A DNA stretch of 36,572 nt from assembly GCA_002721365.1 (NCBI GenBank), contig PBKC01000076.1, positions 1-36,572 on the forward strand, written 5' to 3'. This DNA comes from Rhodospirillaceae bacterium. GTDB lineage: Bacteria; Pseudomonadota; Alphaproteobacteria; GCA-2721365. Positions 29,354-36,572 of this stretch are shown here, one piece after another. The position numbers and the translations under genes are program-made. How positions within the stretch are numbered: the stretch's first letter is position 1; each line of letters begins with the position of its first letter. The notes below the pieces were generated by a model that was not told the DNA's origin, ran no database searches, and saw only the letters and a list, made by a program, of their open reading frames with translations.

Positions 29354-29737
29354 TTACTTGCTCTCGGCCTCGAGGTAGGCGATCACGTTGTCGCGGTCTT
29401 CCTCGCTGCGAAGGCCGGGGAAGGCCATCTTGTTGCCCGGCAGGAACTTGCGGGGATCCTCCAAGTACTGGTGGAGGTTCTCGTCGTTCCAATCGAAATC
29501 CGCTTCCTGGAACGCCTTGGAGTACTTGAAGCCTTCCGCCGTGCCGGCCTTGCGACCGACGACGCCATGGAGGTTCGGGCCAACGCCATTGCCGGCGCCC
29601 GCTTCGATCTTGTGACAGGCGCGGCACTTGTTGAAGACCTTCTTGCCGGCATCAGCGTCCCCGGCGGCCATGGCCATGCTGGCCGACATTGCCACGAGGC
29701 CCGCAATTGCGGCACCGAGAAGCTTCCGTTGAATCAT
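29354..29737 (-). CDS. Class I cytochrome c (c2/c-550 type)
   Basis: The 127-residue precursor has a signal peptide (LLGAAIAGLVAMSASMAMA) and one heme-binding CRACH (Cys38, Cys41, His42), with Met104 in GNKMAFPG as the sixth ligand. It is a standard soluble periplasmic electron carrier. The ATG at 29737 has AAGGAG eight bases upstream. A similar cytochrome follows after 120 bases and then coxG, so it may carry electrons for the molybdenum enzyme (inference). Confidence 0.93.
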   Translation of the reverse strand: MIQRKLLGAAIAGLVAMSASMAMAAGDADAGKKVFNKCRACHKIEAGAGNGVGPNLHGVVGRKAGTAEGFKYSKAFQEADFDWNDENLHQYLEDPRKFLPGNKMAFPGLRSEEDRDNVIAYLEAESK

Positions 29738-29863
29738 GCGTTCACTCCTTAAGCGCATCCATTTATACCCGCTCATCCGGCGGGAGACCGCCCCACCGGC
29801 GGAAACCGGGGGCTAATGTAGTGAGGCGGACGATGCGTGACAACCGACGGAGCGGTGGTTTCG

Positions 29864-30250
29864 TCAGCATTCCGGGCATGCGTCGGTCGGCAGGCCTCGC
29901 CTGATCCAGCCTGGGCCGCGCGGGTTTCCGAACATTCCTTCGCTGATGTCGAGGGTTCGTGAAAAGCCGAGGGACTCTACGATCTCCCGGGCGACGGCCG
30001 AGCGGATGCCCGCGGCACAGATGAAGGCGATCGGCCGATCGAGATCCTGTCCGGCGGCCGCCTCCACCTCGGCGGTAAAATTCTTGTTGGGGATACCCAT
30101 TTCGTTCTGAAGGCTCGCGGTCCGCGCGCCGGCCGGGACACCGGTTTGAGCCCACTCCGACTGGCTGCGGACGTCGATGATCAGCAGCTCGCCGGACTGT
30201 GCCCGTTCGAAAGCGGTCGGCGGATCGATGACCAGATGTTCGGGAGACAT
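29864..30250 (-). CDS. Rhodanese-domain protein
   Basis: The single rhodanese domain covers almost the whole 128-residue product: LLIIDVRSQSEWAQTGVPAGA, then the active loop FICAAGIRS with catalytic Cys78. Rhodaneses carry sulfane sulfur as a persulfide on this Cys. The chain ends in ACPEC, giving two extra Cys. The frame is open further upstream, and a TTG at 30322 would add a hydrophobic stretch (AALVPTILIVLVSGV) that could be a signal or anchor, so periplasmic location is possible. It follows the Cys-rich peptide gene. Confidence 0.82.
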   Translation of the reverse strand: MSPEHLVIDPPTAFERAQSGELLIIDVRSQSEWAQTGVPAGARTASLQNEMGIPNKNFTAEVEAAAGQDLDRPIAFICAAGIRSAVAREIVESLGFSRTLDISEGMFGNPRGPGWIRRGLPTDACPEC

Positions 30251-30328
30251 GGAACCGCTCGGAGGGTTTGGAACGCCTGAGACAAGGACGATCAGAATGG
30301 TCGGGACGAGCGCCGCCTTCAAGCGAGA

Positions 30329-30352
30329 AGGGCCGACGACATCGTCGGCCCT
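30329..30352 (-). terminator. Perfect hairpin between the Cys-rich peptide gene and the rhodanese gene
   Basis: AGGGCCGACGA at 30329-30339 and TCGTCGGCCCT at 30342-30352 form a perfect 11-base inverted repeat. It lies 50 bases after the stop of the Cys-rich peptide gene. On the minus strand it is followed by a weak pyrimidine stretch only, so it may be a terminator, an attenuator or an mRNA-stabilising stem. Confidence 0.45.
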
Positions 30353-30401
30353 GTCCCCCTTCGTGCCGCGCATCCTTGCAGGATACGCCAAGATCAGGCG
30401 G

Positions 30402-30650
30402 CTATTTTGCCGCGCAGGGATTGCACGACTGCGCCGCGCACGGATTACACGACTTGGCGGCGCAGGGATTGCATGACTTCGCCGCACAAGGGTTGCAGGC
30501 GCCGCAAGACTTGGTGCTGACAGCGCAGGGATTGCAGGCAGAGCATGCAGCATATCCGGGTTGGGCCGCCCCGCCGATACCAATGGCTGCCGCCATGGCC
30601 ATAGGAATGACCGTGCTCCCCAGAAGGCGTGTACGATAGGAACGTTTCAT
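30402..30650 (-). CDS. Exported Cys-rich peptide with CNPC repeats
   Basis: The 82-residue precursor has a basic start (MKRSYRTRLL), a hydrophobic segment and a likely cleavage site after QPGYA. The mature part, about 48 residues, has 12 Cys: one CSAC, one CGAC and five CNPC motifs, four of them in a near-regular eight-residue repeat (AAKSCNPC). This suggests a periplasmic metal-binding peptide or thiol buffer, or a precursor peptide that is modified. Proteins with NPCAAK repeats are widespread in proteobacteria, but I know no established function. The ATG at 30650 has a GGGAGA ribosome site. No modifying enzyme (such as a DUF692/MNIO protein) is in the window. Confidence 0.8.
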   Translation of the reverse strand: MKRSYRTRLLGSTVIPMAMAAAIGIGGAAQPGYAACSACNPCAVSTKSCGACNPCAAKSCNPCAAKSCNPCAAQSCNPCAAK

Positions 30651-30988
30651 GATTGCGTCTCCCTCTTGTCCGGTTGCCGACTCGGCACAAATGACCGAGC
30701 GGTGGGATTACGCTAGACCTTCGTCCGAGGCCGTCATAATCACGTCCATGTCAAATTCCGTGCCTGAAAGTTGAGATTCCGAGAGCGCTGATCGCGTGTC
30801 CGGCTGGCTAATATTGAACCGGGTTCGCCGGCGGGATGGCGATCGAACGAAGGATTTGTTCTGAACCCGAACATGGCGGCAGGATGCTCACGGCGGCGTG
30901 ACATGGCCATGAAAGCTGCCTCTATAGTTTGCACATATTTCCGACGCGGAACTGCGCTGCCGCGGTAGATCGAAACGGGCCGACGAAG
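30651..30988. other. Intergenic region between divergent genes
   Basis: The 338-base gap should hold promoters for the Cys-rich peptide (minus) and the His-rich protein (plus). A TTGACA occurs on the minus strand at 30755-30750, but no good -10 sits at the right spacing. I see no repeat, RNA gene or coding sequence with a ribosome site. Confidence 0.4.
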
Positions 30989-31753
30989 ATGACGATAACG
31001 CCAGTCGCTTGGGATCATGAGGATGACGGCCCGCTTCGACCGAAGGGGCCACCATCGGTGCCGCTCGACCAGGCGGAGGCCATGGCCGAGGCCGGCCGAG
31101 AGATCGCGGAATGCTATCGGGTGCTCGAAAAGGGTGGCAGCAACGTCGTCGCCGAGATTCTGCGGGGGCAGGGCACTTTCTACGAGTGGAACCATTACCC
31201 GGACGGTGACGTTTACGACGGGGAAAGCCACGGTCAATTCTACTACCACGCCCACCCCAGCCCACTGCGGGAGAGCGAACACGGGCATTTCCACACCTTT
31301 CTCCGGGTGGCCGGGATGGCTCCCGGCACCGAGCCGGTGCCGATGCCTGCCACGGTGGAGCGGCCTGAGGGCGGCGATGCGCTCAGCCACCTTATCGGGA
31401 TATCCATGGACCGCCGCGGATATCCAACCCGGCTGTTCACAACCAATCGCTGGGTAACCGGCGAGACCTGGTATGATGCGCGGGACGTTACCGGCATGCT
31501 CGACCGTTTCGTCATCGACCACGCCTCGCCTTCATGGCCGACCAATCGGTGGATTTCCGCGATGATCCGGCTGTTCAAGCCTCAGATCGTGCGTCTTCTG
31601 GAAGAGCGGGATGCGGCCGTTGCGCTTTGGCAGAAAGGCCATCCGGACGAGGTGGTCTACGAGGATCGGAACCTGGAGGTGACATCGTCGATGCCGATTT
31701 CCGTGGATGTTCAGGTGAAGAACATTTCAACCGCGCTTCGGCGGCTCCGGTAA
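30989..31753 (+). CDS. His-rich protein of unknown function
   Basis: The product has 254 residues from the ATG at 30989; a TTG at 30929 would add 20 residues. It is soluble, with no signal peptide. The centre is rich in His and aromatics (SHGQFYYHAHPSPLRESEHG, then HFHTF), which could form a metal site. Other features are a Trp-rich middle (NRWVTGETWYDARDV) and a helical C-terminal half. My best recollection is a conserved alphaproteobacterial protein of the DUF6969 type, but I am not sure. It is followed after 58 bases by the DUF2336 gene on the same strand. Confidence 0.65.
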   Translation: MTITPVAWDHEDDGPLRPKGPPSVPLDQAEAMAEAGREIAECYRVLEKGGSNVVAEILRGQGTFYEWNHYPDGDVYDGESHGQFYYHAHPSPLRESEHGHFHTFLRVAGMAPGTEPVPMPATVERPEGGDALSHLIGISMDRRGYPTRLFTTNRWVTGETWYDARDVTGMLDRFVIDHASPSWPTNRWISAMIRLFKPQIVRLLEERDAAVALWQKGHPDEVVYEDRNLEVTSSMPISVDVQVKNISTALRRLR

Positions 31754-31810
31754 TGTTCTATTAATCGGTAATGATTAGCTTCAACGCAGTTTCGCTCTCC
31801 TAGACGATCC

Positions 31811-32938
31811 ATGGCCGACCGGACAATAACCCAGGACGACGTAGAACGTTTGATGACAGACCCGTCTCCCGAGGTTCGTCGCGAAACGGCGGACAAGCTG
31901 ACCCGGGGCTACGCAACGGAAAAGTTGACGGAGCGAGAGCGGGAGCTGATCGAGGAGATTTTCCGGTTGCTGCTGCGGGACGCGGAGATACGCGTCAGGC
32001 TGGCCCTGTCCGAAGGGCTGAAGGAAAATCCCGCCGTACCGCATGACGTGGCGATCGCCCTGGCCAAGGATGTCGACCAGGTAGCGATTCCCATTCTTGC
32101 CACGTCGATGGTCTTCGGCGACGACGATCTGATCGACATCATTCGCCATGCGCGGCGGGACAAGCAGGTGGCGATTGCCGGACGGGCGTCGGTATCGCGG
32201 CATGTCAGTCATGCCCTTGTCAGGCACGCTGCCGACGAGGACGTGGTGACGACGCTGCTCGAGAATCCGCGTGCGGAAATCGCCGAACGGACGTTCGAGA
32301 ACATTCTGCAGCGTTTCTCCGACAGCGAGCGCGTCCACGGGGCGATGATCGACCGCAGCATTCTGCCGCTGGCGATCTCGGAGCGTCTGGTGTCGCTCGT
32401 CTCGGACCATCTCCGGGCGCGTCTGGTCACCCGCCATGAGCTTCGTCCCGACCTCGCGACCGAGCTGGTGCGGCAGGCGCGGGAACGAGCGACGATAAGC
32501 CTGTTGTCCCCCGATACCGATGTGATGGATGTCGACCAGCTCGTCGAGCAGCTCTGGCAGCATGGCCGGTTGACCTCGACGATAGTCCTGCGCGGGCTGT
32601 GCATGGGAGATATGAACTTCTTCGAATCGGCGCTGGCCCGGCTGGCCGGCGAAAGCGCGAGCGATGTGCATGGGATCGTCAACGACGGCAACGGCGCATC
32701 GTTCGAAGCGCTGTACGAGCGGGCCGGTCTGCCGACGCCGAGCTACCGGCTGGCGCGCATGGCAGCCGATCTCCACCGCGAGCTGATGTCGGAGGGAGGG
32801 CCGGAAGACCGTGACCAGTTCGAGCGCTTGATGCTCGAGCGCTTGCTGACCGGACTGGACGATGCCGGAGCCGGTTCGGAGATCGTCGGTTCCGACAATT
32901 TGGATTACTTCCTGAACAGGCTGTGCAACGCCGCGTGA
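31811..32938 (+). CDS. DUF2336 family protein
   Basis: The 375-residue protein is almost all helical, with HEAT-like repeats: ERLMTDPSPEVRRETADKL, RDAEIRVRLALSEGLKENP, and DKQVAIAGRASVSRHVSHAL. This is the pattern of DUF2336, a family common in alphaproteobacteria with no settled biochemical role; some members are linked to cell-cycle or stress signalling. There is no signal peptide or membrane segment. The ATG at 31811 gives the usual N-terminus. It probably scaffolds protein contacts. Confidence 0.85.
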   Translation: MADRTITQDDVERLMTDPSPEVRRETADKLTRGYATEKLTERERELIEEIFRLLLRDAEIRVRLALSEGLKENPAVPHDVAIALAKDVDQVAIPILATSMVFGDDDLIDIIRHARRDKQVAIAGRASVSRHVSHALVRHAADEDVVTTLLENPRAEIAERTFENILQRFSDSERVHGAMIDRSILPLAISERLVSLVSDHLRARLVTRHELRPDLATELVRQARERATISLLSPDTDVMDVDQLVEQLWQHGRLTSTIVLRGLCMGDMNFFESALARLAGESASDVHGIVNDGNGASFEALYERAGLPTPSYRLARMAADLHRELMSEGGPEDRDQFERLMLERLLTGLDDAGAGSEIVGSDNLDYFLNRLCNAA

Positions 32939-33030
32939 TCCCGCGGTCGGCCCAATGATCCTTACCTGAGTTGGAAGAGCGGAGACCGGTTCCGCCGCGC
33001 CGCGATCAGGCTTCAGAAGGTTGATACGAA

Positions 33031-33064
33031 TAAAAAAACGGGGCGCCCTTGGGGCGCCCCGTTT
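33031..33064 (-). terminator. Rho-independent terminator of the TRAP operon
   Basis: AAACGGGGCGCCC at 33036-33048 and its exact reverse complement at 33052-33064 form a 13-base-pair stem with a 3-base loop. On the minus strand the stem is followed by seven T (33038-33032). It lies about 25 bases after the dctM stop and may also stop readthrough from the DUF2336 gene. Confidence 0.93.
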
Positions 33065-33089
33065 CGCTTCGACCGGACGATTTGCCGGG

Positions 33090-34481
33090 TCAGTCCAGAG
33101 CCACGTGCGGCAGCCAAAGGGCAATCGCGGGCCACTCGATGACGATCGCCAAGCCCAGGAGCTGCAGCAGCACGAACGGAATGATGCCGCGGTAGATCTC
33201 CTGGATGCGCACTTCGGGCGGCGCGACACCCTTCATATAGAAGAGCGCGAAACCGAAGGGCGGTGTGAGGAACGATGTCTGGAGGTTCACCGCCAGCAGG
33301 ATCGCCATCCACGGAAGGATGTCGCCGGCGATCTGGATGTGACCGCCGAAATCCAGGGTCTTCATGATCGGCGTGAACAACGGCAGCACGATCAGGGTGA
33401 TTTCGATCCAGTCGAAGAAGAACCCGAGGGCGAAGACGATCCCCATCATGAGGAACAGAACGCCCCAGGGGCCTAGGCCCATGCCTGCAACGAACTCATG
33501 CACCAGATCGTCGCCACCGAGCGATCGATAGACGTAAGAGAAGCAGGTAGCGCCGACGACGATGCCGAAAATCATCGCGTTGGTGAGGGCGGTCCGCTCG
33601 ACCACGTCTTTCAGAACGCTGAACGTCAGCTTGCGATTGAAGATTGCCAGGATCGTCGCACCCAGCGCACCCACGCCCGCCGCTTCGGTTGGCGTGGCGA
33701 AGCCGGCAAAGATCGACCCCAGCACCAGGGCGATCAGGAAGATCGGCGGCAGGAAGCTGCGGATGATCAGAACCCAGAGCTCGCGGCGGCTTTCCGGACC
33801 GATCTCGTCAGGCAGCGGTGGCGCAAGTTCCGGATTTATCCGTGTCCGAACGTAGATGTAGACGAGGTAAAGACCGGCGAGAAGCAGCCCCGGGAAGATC
33901 GCTGCCATGAACAGGGTGCCGACCGAAATCGACATCAGGTCGGCCATGATCACCAGCATGATGCTGGGCGGGATCAGGATGCCCAGCGTACCCGAAGCGG
34001 CGATTGTGCCGGTCGCGAGCGGCTTGTAGTAACCCCGTTCCAGCATGATGGGCAGCGCCATCAGCGTCATCATCACCACCGACGCGCCGATGATGCCGGT
34101 GGTCGCGGCGAAGATGGTGCCCATCAGCGTGACCGCCAGAGCGAGGCCGCCGGACACGCGCCGCAACAGAATTTGAAGGGTGTGCAGAAGGTCGCTGGCC
34201 ACCCCGCTTCGTTCCAGCATAGTGCCCATGAAGACGAACATTGGCACGGCCACTAGAATCAGATTTTCAGCGACGCCGCCCCATGTTCGGGAGATCAGGC
34301 TGAAAAACTGATTGAAATTGAAGAGGGGGAATTCGACTCCGGGCGATTGGCTGACGATGATCCCTACGAACCCATAGAACAGGCCAATACCACCGAGAAC
34401 GAAGGCAACCGGATAGCCACTGAAGAGAAGGATCGCCAGAGTGGCGAACATCAAAATCGGGAGTAGTTCAAAAAGCTCCAT
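33090..34481 (-). CDS. dctM: TRAP transporter large permease, DctM-like
   Basis: The product is about 463 residues with some 12 membrane segments and is the ion-coupled permease of a tripartite ATP-independent periplasmic transporter. Family marks are SGYPVAFVLGGIGLFYGF, VPMFVFMGTMLERSG, GTLGILIPPSIMLV, GFATPTEAAGVGALGA and LTPPFGFALFYMKGV. It takes up organic acids or related solutes with Na+. The ATG at 34481 (MELFELLPILMF) fits the family; a GTG at 34490 would add three residues. It starts 11 bases after the dctQ stop and ends just before a strong terminator. Confidence 0.95.
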   Translation of the reverse strand: MELFELLPILMFATLAILLFSGYPVAFVLGGIGLFYGFVGIIVSQSPGVEFPLFNFNQFFSLISRTWGGVAENLILVAVPMFVFMGTMLERSGVASDLLHTLQILLRRVSGGLALAVTLMGTIFAATTGIIGASVVMMTLMALPIMLERGYYKPLATGTIAASGTLGILIPPSIMLVIMADLMSISVGTLFMAAIFPGLLLAGLYLVYIYVRTRINPELAPPLPDEIGPESRRELWVLIIRSFLPPIFLIALVLGSIFAGFATPTEAAGVGALGATILAIFNRKLTFSVLKDVVERTALTNAMIFGIVVGATCFSYVYRSLGGDDLVHEFVAGMGLGPWGVLFLMMGIVFALGFFFDWIEITLIVLPLFTPIMKTLDFGGHIQIAGDILPWMAILLAVNLQTSFLTPPFGFALFYMKGVAPPEVRIQEIYRGIIPFVLLQLLGLAIVIEWPAIALWLPHVALD

Positions 34482-34492
34482 GACGATCACTT

Positions 34493-35080
34493 CTATTTGA
34501 GACGGACCTGAGCGAGCTCCTCCTCAGGATTGTGGAGCTCGGGCGCGTGTGCTTCGGCTTCTTTGCGCAGTCGCTCCGGGCCGAAAAGGTAAACAATATT
34601 GCGGCAGGCCACAGATACGCCCGCCAGCAATAAGAAGAATATGCCTAAGGGGATGAAGGATTTGATGATCCAGCGGTGCGACAATCCCGTCAACGCCGAC
34701 GAGACTTCCCCCATCACATAAGACCGATGAGCGAAGTTCACTCCAAAGTAGATCATCAAGACGCAGAAGCTGAGAAGAAATATCCCGCAGCCGAGCAATT
34801 CGATCCATGCTTTCAGGCGTGGAGAAAACCGCTCTCGCAGCAGCTCAATCCGGACATGGGAATTCTGAAGATAACCGAATCCCAGACACATAAGAAACAA
34901 CGCCGCGTGCAGGTGCCATTCCATTTCCTGCAGCTTGGTGGAACCCAAGACTAGAAATCGTCGTGTGATCACGTCGAACAGGATCAGGATGATCATGGGC
35001 ACGGAGAGCCAAGCGAACAGCTTGCCCGTGAAGCGGACAATTCTGTTCAGAACGTCGCTCGTGCGGATAAGGACTTCCAT
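34493..35080 (-). CDS. dctQ: TRAP transporter small permease, DctQ-like
   Basis: The 195-residue protein has four membrane segments and the family's LGSTKLQEMEWHLHAALFLMCLG with HVRIELL after it. It forms the membrane complex with DctM. The ATG at 35080 has GGGAGGA at good spacing. The substrate-binding protein gene (dctP) is not upstream, where it often lies; that side holds only an intergenic region and a divergent MFS gene. Confidence 0.93.
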   Translation of the reverse strand: MEVLIRTSDVLNRIVRFTGKLFAWLSVPMIILILFDVITRRFLVLGSTKLQEMEWHLHAALFLMCLGFGYLQNSHVRIELLRERFSPRLKAWIELLGCGIFLLSFCVLMIYFGVNFAHRSYVMGEVSSALTGLSHRWIIKSFIPLGIFFLLLAGVSVACRNIVYLFGPERLRKEAEAHAPELHNPEEELAQVRLK

Positions 35081-35249
35081 GTTTCCTCCCTCGGGAACCG
35101 AGGTAACTAAATTGGCCGAGGGGGCATTGGCAACGATACGGCTGCCTGTTACCCCCCGCTAAAGGCCGCGCATTGTTCCAACGGCCCCCGTGAAAGACAA
35201 CAGGAAAATTGCGGGTTTTGGTGGCGATCGCTGCGCTTTTCGCGACGCG

Positions 35250-35276
35250 TTGACAGGGGGCGGGACGCGGTGCTAG
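35250..35276 (+). promoter_or_regulatory. Possible sigma-70-type promoter of the MFS gene
   Basis: TTGACA at 35250-35255 is followed after 15 bases by TGCTAG at 35271-35276. The -35 is perfect; the -10 and spacing are poor. It lies about 70 bases before the MFS start codon. Confidence 0.3.
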
Positions 35277-35343
35277 CCGTCTGGCGCGTAGGTTCTCGGC
35301 CCTGCGCTGATCTTCTTGGCAAGTCGCATCGGAAGGCCGGTCA

Positions 35344-36572
35344 GTGACATCGGGCGGTTCGAAGGCGCCGCTGGTGATGCTGGCGACGCTCGTATTCTGC
35401 TACTTCCTCAGCCAGTTCTTCCGTGGCTCGGTCGGTGTGCTCGGGCCGGACCTGATGCGCGACATCGGCCTGTCGCCCCAAGCGCTCGGCGACCTCGGGG
35501 GGTCCTTCTTCCTTGCCTTCGCCTTGGCGCAGGTTCCGATCGGCATCCTGCTGGACCGGTTCGGCCCGCGCTGCGTGGTTTCCATCGTGGTCTGCGCGGC
35601 CCTGGTCGGGGCGCTCGTCTTCGCCAGCGCCGAAGATGTCGGCACGCTGGTCTTTGGCCGGGTGCTGATCGGCCTGGGCTGTGCGCCACTCTATATGGGG
35701 TCGCTCGTCGTGCTGTCGCGCTGGGTGTCGCCTGACCGTTTCTCCGCCTCGGCCGGACAGATCCTGGCCTTCGGCGGCTTGGGCGGCCTGCTGGCGACGA
35801 CGCCGCTGGCGTTGGCCAATGCGTATCTTGGTTGGCGGATCGCCTTCGTGGCGATGGCGCTGGTGACCGCTCTCACCGCCGCCGCAATCTGGACCTTCGT
35901 GCGTGATGCCCCGGCCGGCCATCCCTTCTTCAGGCGGCAGCCGGAAACCCTGCGGATGGCCCTTGCCGGGGTAGTCGACGTTCTGAGAATCCGGCGCCTG
36001 TTCCTGATTTTCCCGATCAATTCCGTGGGTTATGCGTCGCTCCTCACCGTGCTAACGCTCTGGGGTGCGCCATATATGAAGGACGTCCACGGTCTGGACG
36101 ATGTGGCGCGCGGAAACGTCCTCCTGATCATGACGCTGGCGTGGATGGCAGGCTCCATGGTCATCGGCAGGCTGGAGCGGATTCTCAATACCCGGAAGTG
36201 GCTGATCCTCGCCTGCGTCGGGACGACGGCGGGGCTGTGCATCGTCCAGGCGGCCCTGCCGCCCTCGCCGTTTCTCCTGGTCGCGGTGGTGATGGGGGCA
36301 ATGGGGTTCTCCGGCGCTTCCGGGGTGGTGATCATCGCCCACGCGAAGAGCCTGCTGCCCGAGCGTCTGGTCGGGCGGGGCCTGACGTTGAACAATCTGT
36401 TCGGCTTCGGCGGCGCTGCGGTGCTGCAGATGGTCAGCGGGCGGATCATCGGCGCTTTTCCCGTGTCCGCCGATGGGGCGGCGCCAGGTGAAGCCTATAC
36501 GGCGATGTTCTTCTTTCTGGCCGCGGTGCTCACCGTGGCCGGGTTGATCTACTTGCGGATTCCGGACGCACC
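35344..36572 (+). CDS. MFS transporter, 3' partial
   Basis: From the GTG at 35344 the frame stays open to the end of the window (409 residues so far), so only the last few residues are likely missing. It has 12 hydrophobic segments in two sets. The MFS loop motif after helix 2 is ILLDRFGPR, and FGRVLIGLGCAPLYMGSLVVLS follows in helix 4. N-terminal YFLSQFFRGSVGVLGPDLMRD resembles the anion/nitrate-type and other solute MFS carriers. The substrate cannot be told. It is divergent from the TRAP operon. Confidence 0.88.
   Translation, partial: MTSGGSKAPLVMLATLVFCYFLSQFFRGSVGVLGPDLMRDIGLSPQALGDLGGSFFLAFALAQVPIGILLDRFGPRCVVSIVVCAALVGALVFASAEDVGTLVFGRVLIGLGCAPLYMGSLVVLSRWVSPDRFSASAGQILAFGGLGGLLATTPLALANAYLGWRIAFVAMALVTALTAAAIWTFVRDAPAGHPFFRRQPETLRMALAGVVDVLRIRRLFLIFPINSVGYASLLTVLTLWGAPYMKDVHGLDDVARGNVLLIMTLAWMAGSMVIGRLERILNTRKWLILACVGTTAGLCIVQAALPPSPFLLVAVVMGAMGFSGASGVVIIAHAKSLLPERLVGRGLTLNNLFGFGGAAVLQMVSGRIIGAFPVSADGAAPGEAYTAMFFFLAAVLTVAGLIYLRIPDA

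Noticed and set aside
30402..30534. CNPC repeat region as a CRISPR or DNA tandem repeat
   Set aside because: The periodicity follows codons of a signal-peptide-bearing protein; units are 24 bases without unique spacers.

Overview
The window is high-GC DNA with dense, often overlapping genes. It carries aerobic CO-dehydrogenase-type accessory genes, class I cytochromes c, a DUF2336 protein, TRAP transporter genes and a cobalamin riboswitch in front of btuB. This mix points to an alphaproteobacterium, most likely a free-living Rhodospirillales-like lineage. That placement is inference from gene content; no rRNA or tRNA gene was seen.

Layout. (1) 1-4215, plus strand: three overlapping genes, namely a 5'-cut ABC exporter, a small cytoplasmic subtilase and a divergent CcmF-type heme lyase. 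The first two resemble QhpF and QhpE of quinohemoprotein amine dehydrogenase (QHNDH) maturation. The ABC frame starts with what looks like a PAS-domain fragment instead of its first membrane helices. (2) 4219-6560: a PP2C phosphatase (minus), a small unknown protein and a DUF62 SAM hydrolase. (3) 6815-12787: a c-di-GMP block of one PAS-PAS-GAF-GGEEF cyclase and two tandem GAF / degenerate GGDEF / EAL paralogues. (4) 12818-15126: cobalamin riboswitch and BtuB receptor. (5) 15288-19268, minus: a CPA2 antiporter, an enolase-superfamily acid-sugar dehydratase and a short MetE-like methyltransferase broken by one in-frame TAG. (6) 19401-29737, minus: a lipoprotein, then a long molybdenum-hydroxylase block. 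In transcription order it reads cytochrome c, cytochrome c with Lys in place of the axial Met, coxG, a 36-aa membrane peptide, coxS, coxM, a polytopic membrane protein, coxD, coxE, split xdhC and a MoCF/MobA-like fusion. The catalytic large subunit coxL is absent. (7) 29864-30650, minus: a rhodanese and a small exported peptide with repeated Cys-Asn-Pro-Cys motifs. (8) 30989-36572: a His-rich unknown, a DUF2336 protein, a TRAP QM pair without its binding protein, ending in a strong terminator, and an MFS transporter cut by the window end.

How the genes fit together. The qhp-like trio would export a modified peptide subunit, trim its leader and attach heme c to a partner. In the cox block, coxS and coxM supply the Fe-S and FAD subunits, coxD/coxE/xdhC/MoCF-MobA mature the Mo cofactor, and coxG plus the two cytochromes are plausible electron-transfer partners, but the Mo subunit must be encoded elsewhere or be lost. 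Palindromic GC-rich repeats sit in several gaps, including two inside the cox block.

The points most worth following are the CcmF coupled to the QhpE-like protease, the missing coxL with its replacement membrane gene, the Met-less cytochrome c, the CNPC-repeat peptide and the PAS/ABC junction.
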